The notes under the pieces were generated by a model. The model was not told the DNA's origin and made no database searches. It was given only the letters and a program-made list of their open reading frames with translations. A stretch of DNA of 64,000 nt from an uncultured Bacilli bacterium (GTDB lineage: Bacteria > Bacillota_I > Bacilli_A > RF39 > UBA660): the NCBI GenBank assembly GCA_947626095.1, contig CANQQV010000003.1, positions 62,001 to 126,000 on the forward strand, read 5' to 3'. The first letter of the stretch is position 1, and every line of letters begins with the position of its first letter. Both the position numbers and the translations under genes were made by a program. Shown in pieces: positions 14,617 through 23,221 of the stretch.

Positions 14617-15334
14617 GATTCCTTTTTTTAATAATAAAATAATATACTAAACCCGATATTACTAATCCTGTTACTTCTAAGGTTAACATTGGTGGAAAAT
14701 ACTTAAGCCATGGATATAATACCATTACATTATCAGGTATTTTCGTTGAAAATATATAATTAGTCTTAAAAGCCAAATTAAACGGATACATAATTAACAT
14801 TAAAAAATTAGTTAAGATAAAGGTTTGAATATAGTTTTTAAACTCAACATGATAATTTAGTGCATAATAAGAAAATAAACTAAGGGAAATAAAACAATGA
14901 TGCGATATAACATATTGCCAGAAATTAAAATTATCAATCGTTGAAACTAAATTCGGCCATAAAATAGCTGGTATTGGCCCTATAAATGATAAAAAGATAG
15001 TTATCTTTAAAATATTCTCTTTATTAAACAAAATACCAAACATAAATAAATAATTAGCAATAAAACATAAATGTAATGGTAAATGCTCTTTATAATCAAA
15101 ACTACCAAAATATAAATTACCAAAAGTAAAAATAAGCATATTAATAAATAATATAATCGCTCCTATTTTTAAAATTCTTTTACTGGTCTTTACTGGTATT
15201 TTAGCAATTTTATTTCTTTTTAAATAAATAATAATTAAAACTATTACTACTAACCCAATAAATATATTATGTATTAAACCAAATTGTTTAAACAAAAACT
15301 TAGGATGCTCATTAACAAAGAACTCTCTTAACAT
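14600..15334 (-). CDS. TIGR02206 (YwaF)-family integral membrane protein
   Basis: A 244-residue protein with about seven hydrophobic helices. Matches the YwaF/TIGR02206 family by layout and by the LPLHLCFIANYLFM stretch in the third or fourth helix, the FWQYVISHHCF segment and P-rich MYPFNLAFKTNY near helix six. No biochemical function is known for the family. ATG at 15334 follows GGAGGATAGG. It has its own terminator and no clear partner gene. Confidence 0.82.
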   Translation of the reverse strand: MLREFFVNEHPKFLFKQFGLIHNIFIGLVVIVLIIIYLKRNKIAKIPVKTSKRILKIGAIILFINMLIFTFGNLYFGSFDYKEHLPLHLCFIANYLFMFGILFNKENILKITIFLSFIGPIPAILWPNLVSTIDNFNFWQYVISHHCFISLSLFSYYALNYHVEFKNYIQTFILTNFLMLIMYPFNLAFKTNYIFSTKIPDNVMVLYPWLKYFPPMLTLEVTGLVISGLVYYFIIKKRNQELAL

Positions 15335-15352
15335 CTTTTCCTATCCTCCAAT

Positions 15353-15374
15353 TAAAAAGACAGAATAATCTGTC
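15353..15374 (-). terminator. Terminator of the P-ATPase/membrane protein pair
   Basis: Minus-strand stem GACAGA-TTAT-TCTGTC followed by TTTTTAATT. Confidence 0.85.
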
Positions 15375-15890
15375 TTAACTAGTTTTGAATTGAATAATAA
15401 TTCCTAGTACAAAAACTACTAAAACAACTATCGATAAAACATTACTACTCATTGTAATTAAAACTGGTAAATAAGCTTTAATAATTGCTGACCCAGCTAG
15501 TGAAGAAACTAAAATCATTATTGGTTTAATAAAGAAAGTCGCTAACATTCCTGCTAAAGCTGAAATAACTAATCTTACTACTAACATCATATTAGCATCT
15601 AACCCATTAATCTGGATATTTAAAGAGCCATATACTAAGTAAGCCACGGCAATTAATACGGCCAGCTTTTCTAATTTAAATCCTAAAGATCCTAGTACTA
15701 AACCCGCTACTATTTCTATAATAATATTAACTTGTTTACTTAAATCAAAATAAGTAAGAACATATTGAGCTACCATATACCCCATTGCAAACCAAGCTAA
15801 TATTATAATTAACTTTTGAATTTTAAAACCACTTGTACAAAGGGCTAATCCAATTAAAACCGCCCCAATCGCTAAAATATTATTATCCAT
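15375..15890 (-). CDS. DUF4203/TMEM198-like integral membrane protein
   Basis: A 171-residue protein almost entirely made of glycine-rich hydrophobic helices (about seven), with internal repetition: SGFKIQKLIIILAWFAMGY and LGFKLEKLAVLIAVAYLVYG look like two copies of one unit. This fits DUF4203/TMEM198-type proteins loosely. It starts eight bases before the end of the calcium-type ATPase gene, so the two are translationally coupled and the protein may assist or be regulated with the pump. Function is not known. Confidence 0.68.
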   Translation of the reverse strand: MDNNILAIGAVLIGLALCTSGFKIQKLIIILAWFAMGYMVAQYVLTYFDLSKQVNIIIEIVAGLVLGSLGFKLEKLAVLIAVAYLVYGSLNIQINGLDANMMLVVRLVISALAGMLATFFIKPIMILVSSLAGSAIIKAYLPVLITMSSNVLSIVVLVVFVLGIIIQFKTS

Positions 15891-18495
15891 TTTTCTTACC
15901 TTCTTTTACTCTATATATTACTTTATAAACTTCAAACACTGCTATTACTATTAATGACAATAATAATAAATTAATTACTGTTTTAAATGGTAATGGTGCT
16001 ACCTTTAAGAATCTAGCTGTTAAAGGTATTTCAGCTATAACAACTTGTAATAAAATTGAACCAACAACCGTTACTAAAACTAAAGGATTATCTAGTAATG
16101 ACTCTTTAAACACCGTTCTTTTTTCACTACGACAATTTAAAACATTAACATTTTGAATAAATACCATTAACATCATAATAATTGCACGTGCTGTTGTTAT
16201 ATTAGTACCTCTATCCATAATATACTTCCATACTAAGAATACTGTTACACTTATTGTTATGCCTAAAATCATTACTTCGATCATTAGGTCTCTAGAAAAT
16301 AATGATTCTTTAGTATCACGTGGCTTTTCTTTCATAATCGCTTTTTCAGTTTTTTCAAAAGATAAAGCTATATCTTGCATTCCATCAGTTACAATATTTA
16401 ACCATAATAACTGAATAGCTACTAATGGTATATCATAACCAAAGGCAATTGAAAGTAAGAAGAATGCTACTTCTGCAAAGCCACAACCTAATAAGAATAA
16501 AGTTATTTTACGAATATTACTATAAGCAGTTCTTCCTTCTTCAATACCCGCTACTATTGAGGTAAAATTATCATCTGCCACAATCATTGAAGCAGTTTCT
16601 TTCGCTACATCCGTACCACTACCCATCGCAATACCTATATTAGCTGACTTAATGGCTGGTGCATCATTAACACCATCACCTGTAACAGCCACAAACTCCC
16701 CTTGTCTTTTTAATGAATTAACAATATCTAATTTATCCATAGGTGTTACACGGGAAAATACTCTTATATGTCCAACAAACTCATCAAATGCTTCTTCACC
16801 CATCTCACGGTATTTGGCGACATCTTTACCAGTTGCTACTTCTGAAGCATCTTTACATAAACCTAAATCTAAAGCTATCGCATAAGCCGTAAGTGGATGA
16901 TCACCTGTAATCATCATTACTTTAATTCCAGCATTTTTACATTCTTTAATTGAATCTTTTACTTCGACTCTAATTGGATCAATAAAAGCAACCATACCCT
17001 TAAAGTCTAACTTTTTAATATCTTCTTTACTCGTTCCTTTTACTTTACCATCAGCTATCGCAATTACACGATAACCCTTACCAGTTAAATCCTGATTTTG
17101 ATTATGATACTTTTGATTCTCTTCGGAAAAAGCCATAACTTTTTCTAAAGAGCCCTTAACTGTACAATATAGTTCATTATTCTTCTTATAAAAAACAGCT
17201 GAATATTGATTTTCTGACTCATAAGGAATAATCTCTTCTACTTCTGGTATATCATCTATTTTCATTTTCTTAGCTAAACTTAAAAAAGCTATATCTATTG
17301 AATCGCCAAATGATTCCCATTCATCGTCTTTTTTCTCTAAATGAGCTTCATTATTTAAGGCCCCTAATAATGCAATTTCATAAGCTTTATCCATATTAGC
17401 TTTATCTACTGCTGTAACTTTACCATTATCATTATATCCAGTTCCACTTATTTCGTATGTTGAACCATCTTTAGCTACAATCATTTTAGCTGTCTGTTCA
17501 TTCACGGTTAATGTCCCCGTTTTATCTGAAGCAATAACTGTACAACTACCTAATGATTCAACGGCATTTAATTTCTTTACAATAACATTCTTCTTAGCCA
17601 TTCGCTTAGAAGCAATGGTTAAAGCCATTGTTAAAGCAAGTGGTAATCCTTCTGGCATCGCTGATACTGATAAAGCGATAACACATAGAAATATCTCATT
17701 AGTTGGATATCCCTTAACTAATAAGATAACTGTTGTAATAATCGCAATTAAAACAATAATAATACTAATTTGTTTGGAAAACTTTTCTGTTCTAATCGTT
17801 AAAGGTGACTTTTCTTCTTTCGTATTAGTTACCTTATCAGCAATATGACCTATTTCGGTATTTGTTCCAATTGCTGTAACAATTGCATGTGCACGACCTG
17901 TTATAACTGCAGTTCCGGCATAAACCATATTAATACGTTCAGCTAGTGTTGCTTCCTTATTTATTTCTTCTGCAGTTTTAACTACTCCAACACTCTCTCC
18001 CGTTAAAGCTGACTCATCAACCTGAAAATTATGACATTCAATAATACGGGCATCAGCAGATATCTTTGTTCCACTTTCTAAAACAATAATATCGCCTACT
18101 GTTACTTCACTAGAATCAATTTCTATCTCTTTATTATTTCTAATTACTCTAGTTGTAACTTTAATCATATTAATTAGACTTTGTGCATCTTTACGAGCTT
18201 TCCATTCTTCAAAGGTTCCCATTAAGACATCAACTAAAATAATAAAGATTAAAGCAATCGCATCAACTACTTCATGAGCGACAAAAGATAAAATTACGGT
18301 CACTACTAAAATAATCTCAATTGGATTATAAAATTGCGAAATAAATATTTTAAAAATACTATCTTGTTTCGCTTGTGGTAGTTCATTTTTACCATATTTT
18401 TCTTGATTACTTTTAACTTGTTCTGAAGTTAAACCTGTCTTTTTACTTTTTAATTCTTTTAATACTTCATCTGTACTTTTAGCAAAATAATTCAT
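15883..18495 (-). CDS. P-type calcium-transporting ATPase (P2B/PMCA-like)
   Basis: ATP-driven cation pump in the membrane, most likely exporting Ca2+. Complete at 870 residues. Visible: actuator TGES (165-168), M4 ion site SAMPEGLP (278-285), phosphorylation site SDKTGTLT (Asp324), the KGSLEK nucleotide-domain motif, MITGDHPLTA, the hinge GDGVNDAPA, and M5-M6 with NIVTDGMQDIAL. PEGLP and the overall length suit calcium rather than heavy-metal pumps. ATG at 18495 follows GAGGTAAATAG. The following gene overlaps by eight bases and encodes a membrane protein. Confidence 0.93.
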   Translation of the reverse strand: MNYFAKSTDEVLKELKSKKTGLTSEQVKSNQEKYGKNELPQAKQDSIFKIFISQFYNPIEIILVVTVILSFVAHEVVDAIALIFIILVDVLMGTFEEWKARKDAQSLINMIKVTTRVIRNNKEIEIDSSEVTVGDIIVLESGTKISADARIIECHNFQVDESALTGESVGVVKTAEEINKEATLAERINMVYAGTAVITGRAHAIVTAIGTNTEIGHIADKVTNTKEEKSPLTIRTEKFSKQISIIIVLIAIITTVILLVKGYPTNEIFLCVIALSVSAMPEGLPLALTMALTIASKRMAKKNVIVKKLNAVESLGSCTVIASDKTGTLTVNEQTAKMIVAKDGSTYEISGTGYNDNGKVTAVDKANMDKAYEIALLGALNNEAHLEKKDDEWESFGDSIDIAFLSLAKKMKIDDIPEVEEIIPYESENQYSAVFYKKNNELYCTVKGSLEKVMAFSEENQKYHNQNQDLTGKGYRVIAIADGKVKGTSKEDIKKLDFKGMVAFIDPIRVEVKDSIKECKNAGIKVMMITGDHPLTAYAIALDLGLCKDASEVATGKDVAKYREMGEEAFDEFVGHIRVFSRVTPMDKLDIVNSLKRQGEFVAVTGDGVNDAPAIKSANIGIAMGSGTDVAKETASMIVADDNFTSIVAGIEEGRTAYSNIRKITLFLLGCGFAEVAFFLLSIAFGYDIPLVAIQLLWLNIVTDGMQDIALSFEKTEKAIMKEKPRDTKESLFSRDLMIEVMILGITISVTVFLVWKYIMDRGTNITTARAIIMMLMVFIQNVNVLNCRSEKRTVFKESLLDNPLVLVTVVGSILLQVVIAEIPLTARFLKVAPLPFKTVINLLLLSLIVIAVFEVYKVIYRVKEGKKNG

Positions 18496-18590
18496 CTATT
18501 TACCTCTTCTCTGAAGAACATCTTTATCTTTATACCTATTACCAAAAATTATACCATATCTAATCATTGATTTCTATACTTTATAAGCAT

Positions 18591-18616
18591 CAAAAAAGCT
18601 TGTTCTAAAACAAGCC
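18591..18616 (-). terminator. Terminator of the glycosyltransferase cluster
   Basis: Minus-strand stem GCTTGTT-TTAG-AACAAGC followed by T6, directly after the stop of the last glycosyltransferase gene. Confidence 0.88.
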
Positions 18617-19416
18617 TATAAAAATGTTTCACGGTATTTATTTACACCAGTTAATAACGTCTGATCTAATACTTCAAATCTTAAAGAAATCTTTGCTTCC
18701 TTTAATCTTTTCATTAAACTATCTTTATGCTGTGGATACTTTATTGCTAAACGATATAATTTTAAATATTCTTCTAACATATCTACCATGGTATCTTCAC
18801 TTATCGGTGCTGTTACATTACTATTTGGCACAATACGATAAGTAAAAAATGATTCTTTAAAACTCGTATAACTCTTAGCTTTACATAAAGCAGTTAAAGT
18901 AAAAGCAATATCTTCATATCTCTTACATTCAGGAAAAGTAATATCTTTTAATAGTTCTCTTTTAAAACATTTAGTTGGACACCCTAAATACTCCGTATCT
19001 GCGATTCTTTCTTCTAATGACTTATCTTCTTCTGTCATATAGACAAATTCCCCAGTACTTCTTTTCTTAGTAAAATCTAAGAAAATAACATCTTCACCCT
19101 TAATCGTTTTAACAAGTTTCTCTAAAGATTCATTACTAGTTAAATAATCATCACTATCTAAAAAGATAATATAATCCCCCGTCGCTTCCTTTAAGCCACA
19201 ATTTCTTGCACCTCCAGCTCCACGACGATTAGTTTTTAATACTTTAAAACTATTATATTTCTTTACTTTCTCTAAACTATCATCTGTACTACCATCATCA
19301 ACGACTATTACTTCATAATTCTTATATGTCTGATTAGTAATACTATCTAAGCAATCATTAATATATTCTCCCTTATTATAATTAGGTACTATAAAAGTAA
19401 ATTTTATCTCACTCAT
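18616..19416 (-). CDS. Family 2 glycosyltransferase
   Basis: Cytoplasmic GT-A fold transferase using a nucleotide sugar. Starts with IVPNYNKGEYINDCLDSI, then VVDDGSTDDS (38-47) and the DxD-type metal site LDSDD (86-90); 266 residues, with a variable C-terminal part. ATG at 19416 was chosen because AAGGTGGG precedes it; the gene overlaps the upstream glycosyltransferase stop (TGA at 19409) by eight bases. Together with two more glycosyltransferases upstream it forms one operon, probably for a surface glycan or glycosylated polymer. The acceptor is unknown. Confidence 0.9.
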   Translation of the reverse strand: MSEIKFTFIVPNYNKGEYINDCLDSITNQTYKNYEVIVVDDGSTDDSLEKVKKYNSFKVLKTNRRGAGGARNCGLKEATGDYIIFLDSDDYLTSNESLEKLVKTIKGEDVIFLDFTKKRSTGEFVYMTEEDKSLEERIADTEYLGCPTKCFKRELLKDITFPECKRYEDIAFTLTALCKAKSYTSFKESFFTYRIVPNSNVTAPISEDTMVDMLEEYLKLYRLAIKYPQHKDSLMKRLKEAKISLRFEVLDQTLLTGVNKYRETFL

Positions 19417-20473
19417 CTTTACCCACCTTATCATTTAAAGCATATTCTAAATAGTTAGCAAATTCTTCTTTTAATTTACCACCATCATACTTTTCTATAC
19501 TTTCTCTATTTTCTTGCGATAACTCTTCTAGTATTTCTCTATTATTATATAATTCTTTTAATTTAGCTTTTAACTTTTTCTTTACTTCTTCATCCTTTAA
19601 GCCATTTTGTCTTTCCCCAATTATATATTCTTGTTCTTTTGGCCCTAGTACTTCTTTAACTACTCCAACATCCGTTGTTACAATTGGAATTCCACAGTAC
19701 ATTGCTTCCAAAACTGGTAAAGGCGTTCCTTCATGAATTGATGTACATAAACATACATCTATTTCTTTATAGTAATCTAGCATTTCTTTTCTACTTCTTA
19801 GTTTCTCATTACGATCAGCATAATAACCTTTTATATCGTAACCTTCCGTCACTAATTCATCTATTACTGGTTTAATAATTGTATTTAAACCCTTTAAATC
19901 GATATCATTAACTTTTCTTGCACTATTGCCTACCCACCCAACGACAAACGTTCTATTTAAATTTTCAAAACGTTCTAAATTAAGTGGTTTTAAATTACTA
20001 TAATCAATTACATCATGAACTACCCCATAAGGCTTTTTATACTCTTTTACTTTTATATACTCTTTATATAGTTTCTTCGAAGAAACATAATACGTACAAG
20101 TATATTTATTAAATATATCTTGATACTTCAAAATATTTTCTTCATCTAAATATAAGAAATCATAAACTCCTGTTGATAATTTACTACTTAATTTTTTAAT
20201 AAACTCCTCAAAGTCCCCTTTAATATGTCCTTTAAATTCTAACGAATCTAATAGTAATAAAGACTTACGCCAAAAGAAATGAATTAAATCACAATCTAAA
20301 TTGCGTTCAATCACCTCGTATAATTCCTCTGGTTTATTGTACATATCAAAATAATCAATACGTATTTCATACCTATCTCTTAAATCTTTTTTTAACTGAT
20401 TAGCAATAATATCAAATGCCCAACCACGAGCATCACATATTAAACATATTTTAAGTTTAACTAACTTACTCAT
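19409..20473 (-). CDS. Family 4-like glycosyltransferase (GT-B)
   Basis: A 354-residue GT-B fold transferase. The C-terminal half carries the group-1 signature: VVGWVGNSARK, ADRNEKLRSRKEML, then CTSIHEGTPLPVLEAMYCGIPIVTTDVG with the E-x7-E pattern of retaining GT4 enzymes. The N-terminal acceptor domain has CLICDARGWAFD and FHFFW-like LIHFFW. It overlaps the upstream gene by four bases (ATGA) and the downstream gene by eight, so the three are coupled. The start ATG at 20473 is fixed by this overlap. The sugar and acceptor are unknown. Confidence 0.88.
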   Translation of the reverse strand: MSKLVKLKICLICDARGWAFDIIANQLKKDLRDRYEIRIDYFDMYNKPEELYEVIERNLDCDLIHFFWRKSLLLLDSLEFKGHIKGDFEEFIKKLSSKLSTGVYDFLYLDEENILKYQDIFNKYTCTYYVSSKKLYKEYIKVKEYKKPYGVVHDVIDYSNLKPLNLERFENLNRTFVVGWVGNSARKVNDIDLKGLNTIIKPVIDELVTEGYDIKGYYADRNEKLRSRKEMLDYYKEIDVCLCTSIHEGTPLPVLEAMYCGIPIVTTDVGVVKEVLGPKEQEYIIGERQNGLKDEEVKKKLKAKLKELYNNREILEELSQENRESIEKYDGGKLKEEFANYLEYALNDKVGKDE

Positions 20474-21492
20474 AATAAGCCCATTACTTTCATATCTTGT
20501 CTAACTTCTAAGAAGTTATAAAATAACTCATGATTATATAAGATTAAATACAAGCAAGCTTTTTGCGATTTATTTAATAAAGGCAATAACTTAGCTTCTA
20601 AGCTCTTATTCTTTAATGCTTTAGTAATAATACTAAAGATATGCGTTGATTTCTTCGCTACTGTTTTATATTTTCTTCCAGCAATTACATATTTAACACT
20701 TATACTTATAATTGATTCAAGCAAAGCAAATAAATTATATACTTGATAATTTAAATTTTTTTCATAAACATCATTATAACGGTATAATATAACATCTAAA
20801 AAATCATTAAGATTCTTTTCTGAACATGTCGCTGTAATACTATTTTCTCTTTTTAAATAGTTATAACAAACCTTATTAACATAAACAATCTTCTTTATAT
20901 ATTTAGACATTTCATAAGTAAATAATACGTCTTCATAGCATATATTTTCTTTAAATAAACAAGAATCAAATAATTCTCGACGATATAACTTCGTACAAAC
21001 ATAATTTTTAAAACTTTTACGTAGTAAAACTTCTTTTAAAATTGTTCTTTTATTATATACTTTTAATTTAGAATTATGTTCACTTTCTTTGATATCATCA
21101 CTAGTTTCAATGACATATCCACTTTCTCTCGTCATAACTAAACTAGCACTAGCAACATCAGCTTTTTTAAGCAATATAGCATTTAATAATGTTTCACAAT
21201 AATCCTCCGTTATCGTATCATCACTATCGATAAAAGCCAAAAATTCCCCTGTACTTACTCGAATTCCTTGATTCCTTGTTGCTGATAAACCTTTATTCTT
21301 TTCATGATATACCCTAATTCTTTGATCTTTTTTGGCATACTCATCACATATTTGTGGCGATTCATCAGTTGAACCATCATCAATTAAGATAATTTCTAAA
21401 TTTTTATACGTTTGTTTTAATATACTATCTATACATTTATTTAAATACTTACTAACATTATAAACCGGAACAATAAGACTGATTTTATTCAT
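20470..21492 (-). CDS. Family 2 glycosyltransferase
   Basis: First gene of the three-gene glycosyltransferase operon. A 340-residue GT-A enzyme starting SLIVPVYNVSKYLNKCIDSI, with LIDDGSTDES (37-46), GLSATRNQG and the metal site IDSDD (88-92). The rest is a helical C-terminal region, similar to capsule or teichoic-acid type transferases. ATG at 21492 follows GGTGAAG. Upstream (21522-21538) is a short CAGCGA/TCGCTG hairpin without a T tail, probably part of the leader. No polymerase or flippase gene is in the window, so the final glycan is unknown. Confidence 0.9.
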   Translation of the reverse strand: MNKISLIVPVYNVSKYLNKCIDSILKQTYKNLEIILIDDGSTDESPQICDEYAKKDQRIRVYHEKNKGLSATRNQGIRVSTGEFLAFIDSDDTITEDYCETLLNAILLKKADVASASLVMTRESGYVIETSDDIKESEHNSKLKVYNKRTILKEVLLRKSFKNYVCTKLYRRELFDSCLFKENICYEDVLFTYEMSKYIKKIVYVNKVCYNYLKRENSITATCSEKNLNDFLDVILYRYNDVYEKNLNYQVYNLFALLESIISISVKYVIAGRKYKTVAKKSTHIFSIITKALKNKSLEAKLLPLLNKSQKACLYLILYNHELFYNFLEVRQDMKVMGLL

Positions 21493-21563
21493 ATATTTTC
21501 TTCACCATTTTTATCATCCTACAGCGAAAATCTCGCTGCTGGCCTAATAATATCACAATCATT

Positions 21564-22415
21564 TTAAAAAAGCAAATTAAGAAATAATTCCAAAATAATC
21601 CCTGTTAACGCCCCAATTAAATACAAAGTAACAACAATAAAAATATTCTCTTTTAGCGACTTATTTCCTTTAAATAAAACGATTAAAGCAATTCCACTAC
21701 CAGTGAGTAAACCAGCTAAAGTACTAGCAAAACTTATCGTCTTACTTAAATATAATTCTGTAATCATAATACTAGATCCACAGTTAGGTATTAAACCTAT
21801 CAAACTAGTTATTAAAGGTCCTATTAAACTATTTTTATGTAATAATTTAGCTAAATACTGTTCCCCAACATAATGAAATAATATATTAATAATAAAAGTA
21901 ATAATTAGAATATATATAATCGTTTTCCCCGTATGAATAAGACTAGATTTAATTAAACTATCACTTTCTTCACATCCACAATGCTCATCCTGACATATAT
22001 CATATACTTTTTCTTCTTTTCTTTTCTTACGAAAAATAAAATCAATTATATAACCACAAATAACCCCAATAATAAACTTACAACCTAATAAAGCTAAAAT
22101 AACCTTAAAATCAACTCTATTAGATAACATTATTGGTAACATTTCATCACTCGTTGATAAATATATCGCTATTAAAGTTCCTAAAGATACAATTCTTGTA
22201 ATATATAAATTAGTCGCTATTACCGAAAAACCACATTGTGGTATTAAACCTAATAAACTACCAAATAAAGGTGAATACTTACCACTTTTCTTGATAATAT
22301 TTTCACTTTTTGTACTAAGTTTATGTTCTACATACTCAATAATTAAAAAGGCCACAAATAAGAAAGGTACTAACTTAATAGTATCTAAAAGAGTATCAAT
22401 TATAATATCTTTCAT
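21564..22415 (-). CDS. ArsP_2-type putative heavy-metal/manganese exporter
   Basis: A 283-residue membrane protein with about ten helices in two homologous halves. Each half carries the same motif: SLLGLIPQCGFSV in the first and SLIGLIPNCGSSI in the second, as in the ArsP_2 family annotated as putative manganese or heavy-metal exporters. Between the halves is a cytoplasmic loop with DEHCGCEES, a Cys/His/Asp cluster able to bind metal. ATG at 22415 follows AGAGGTGGG. I found no manganese riboswitch in its 110-base leader. The transported ion is inferred from family annotation only. Confidence 0.82.
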   Translation of the reverse strand: MKDIIIDTLLDTIKLVPFLFVAFLIIEYVEHKLSTKSENIIKKSGKYSPLFGSLLGLIPQCGFSVIATNLYITRIVSLGTLIAIYLSTSDEMLPIMLSNRVDFKVILALLGCKFIIGVICGYIIDFIFRKKRKEEKVYDICQDEHCGCEESDSLIKSSLIHTGKTIIYILIITFIINILFHYVGEQYLAKLLHKNSLIGPLITSLIGLIPNCGSSIMITELYLSKTISFASTLAGLLTGSGIALIVLFKGNKSLKENIFIVVTLYLIGALTGIILELFLNLLF

Positions 22416-22507
22416 TCGCCCACCTCTTTTTTCCTTTTAATTTTATATTAGAACTTATCTTTCGTCAATAAATAACTAATATCAGTATATCATACTACTA
22501 TTATCTA

Positions 22508-22537
22508 TGAAAAAAGAAATAACTCCTGTTATTTCTT
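22508..22537 (-). terminator. Terminator of the CmpB-family gene
   Basis: Minus-strand 9-bp stem AGAAATAAC-AGGA-GTTATTTCT with T6, overlapping the stop codon. Confidence 0.87.
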
Positions 22538-23167
22538 ATTCCATCTCTCATTAAACATATTATTTAAATATTCTACCCCAAAGTACTTATCTAATACTTC
22601 TTCAAACTTATTACTAGGTGGAATATTTTGTTCATACTTTTTACCACGATCAACCGCCGCCAATGTTAATACCGCATCACACAGTAAAAAGATTATCATA
22701 TATTTCATTAATCTAACGCTGTTATTTTTATCTAACTTATCAATTAATTTTTTTATTCTTGGATATAATAGTTTAATCCATACAATACCTAAAATACCCC
22801 AAAAAATTGAATATGTTAAGCAAATACGACCATTAATATTAAAAGGTTTACGCTTATAATTCCAAGCCACAAACCCAAACATTAATTCCATAACATAACT
22901 CATAATGTATTCTAAGATTGAACCAGTTGCAAAAGATACACAGAATATTTCAAAATTGCCCTTATTTTTTAAACGATATAACATAATCGTTAATACAACT
23001 GCTCCAATACCATAAACAAGGTTAAATGGACCAATTACTAAGGCTGTATGATTAATTAACACACCCTTTTTGATTAAAGTCCAAATACCTTCTATAATCC
23101 AACCAAAGATGCAACCAAATAAGAATGTATAAAACATATCATGAAATGAAATCTTTTCTGTTTTCAT
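22529..23167 (-). CDS. PF06541-family putative ABC transporter permease (CmpB-like)
   Basis: An integral membrane protein with about six helices. The signature is FLFGCIFGWIIEGIW in helix one, GPFNLVYGIGAVVL, then SILEYIMSYVMELMFG and WNYKRKPFNINGRICL, matching the PF06541 'putative ABC transporter permease' family. Despite that label no ATPase subunit is nearby, and the real function is unknown. ATG at 23167 is preferred (GGGGAATAGG precedes it); an in-frame ATG five codons upstream has a poorer site. Confidence 0.85.
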   Translation of the reverse strand: MKTEKISFHDMFYTFLFGCIFGWIIEGIWTLIKKGVLINHTALVIGPFNLVYGIGAVVLTIMLYRLKNKGNFEIFCVSFATGSILEYIMSYVMELMFGFVAWNYKRKPFNINGRICLTYSIFWGILGIVWIKLLYPRIKKLIDKLDKNNSVRLMKYMIIFLLCDAVLTLAAVDRGKKYEQNIPPSNKFEEVLDKYFGVEYLNNMFNERWNKK

Positions 23168-23221
23168 ACCTATTCCCCACATTGCCTAGATTATATCACT
23201 TAACCTATTCTCATGCAATTT

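Noticed and set aside
21522..21538. CAGCGA/TCGCTG hairpin after the metal-exporter gene as a terminator.
   Set aside because: No T tract follows on the minus strand; the stem is only six base pairs.
22416..22528. Manganese (yybP-ykoY) riboswitch before the metal-exporter gene.
   Set aside because: None of the conserved loop sequences are present in the leader.
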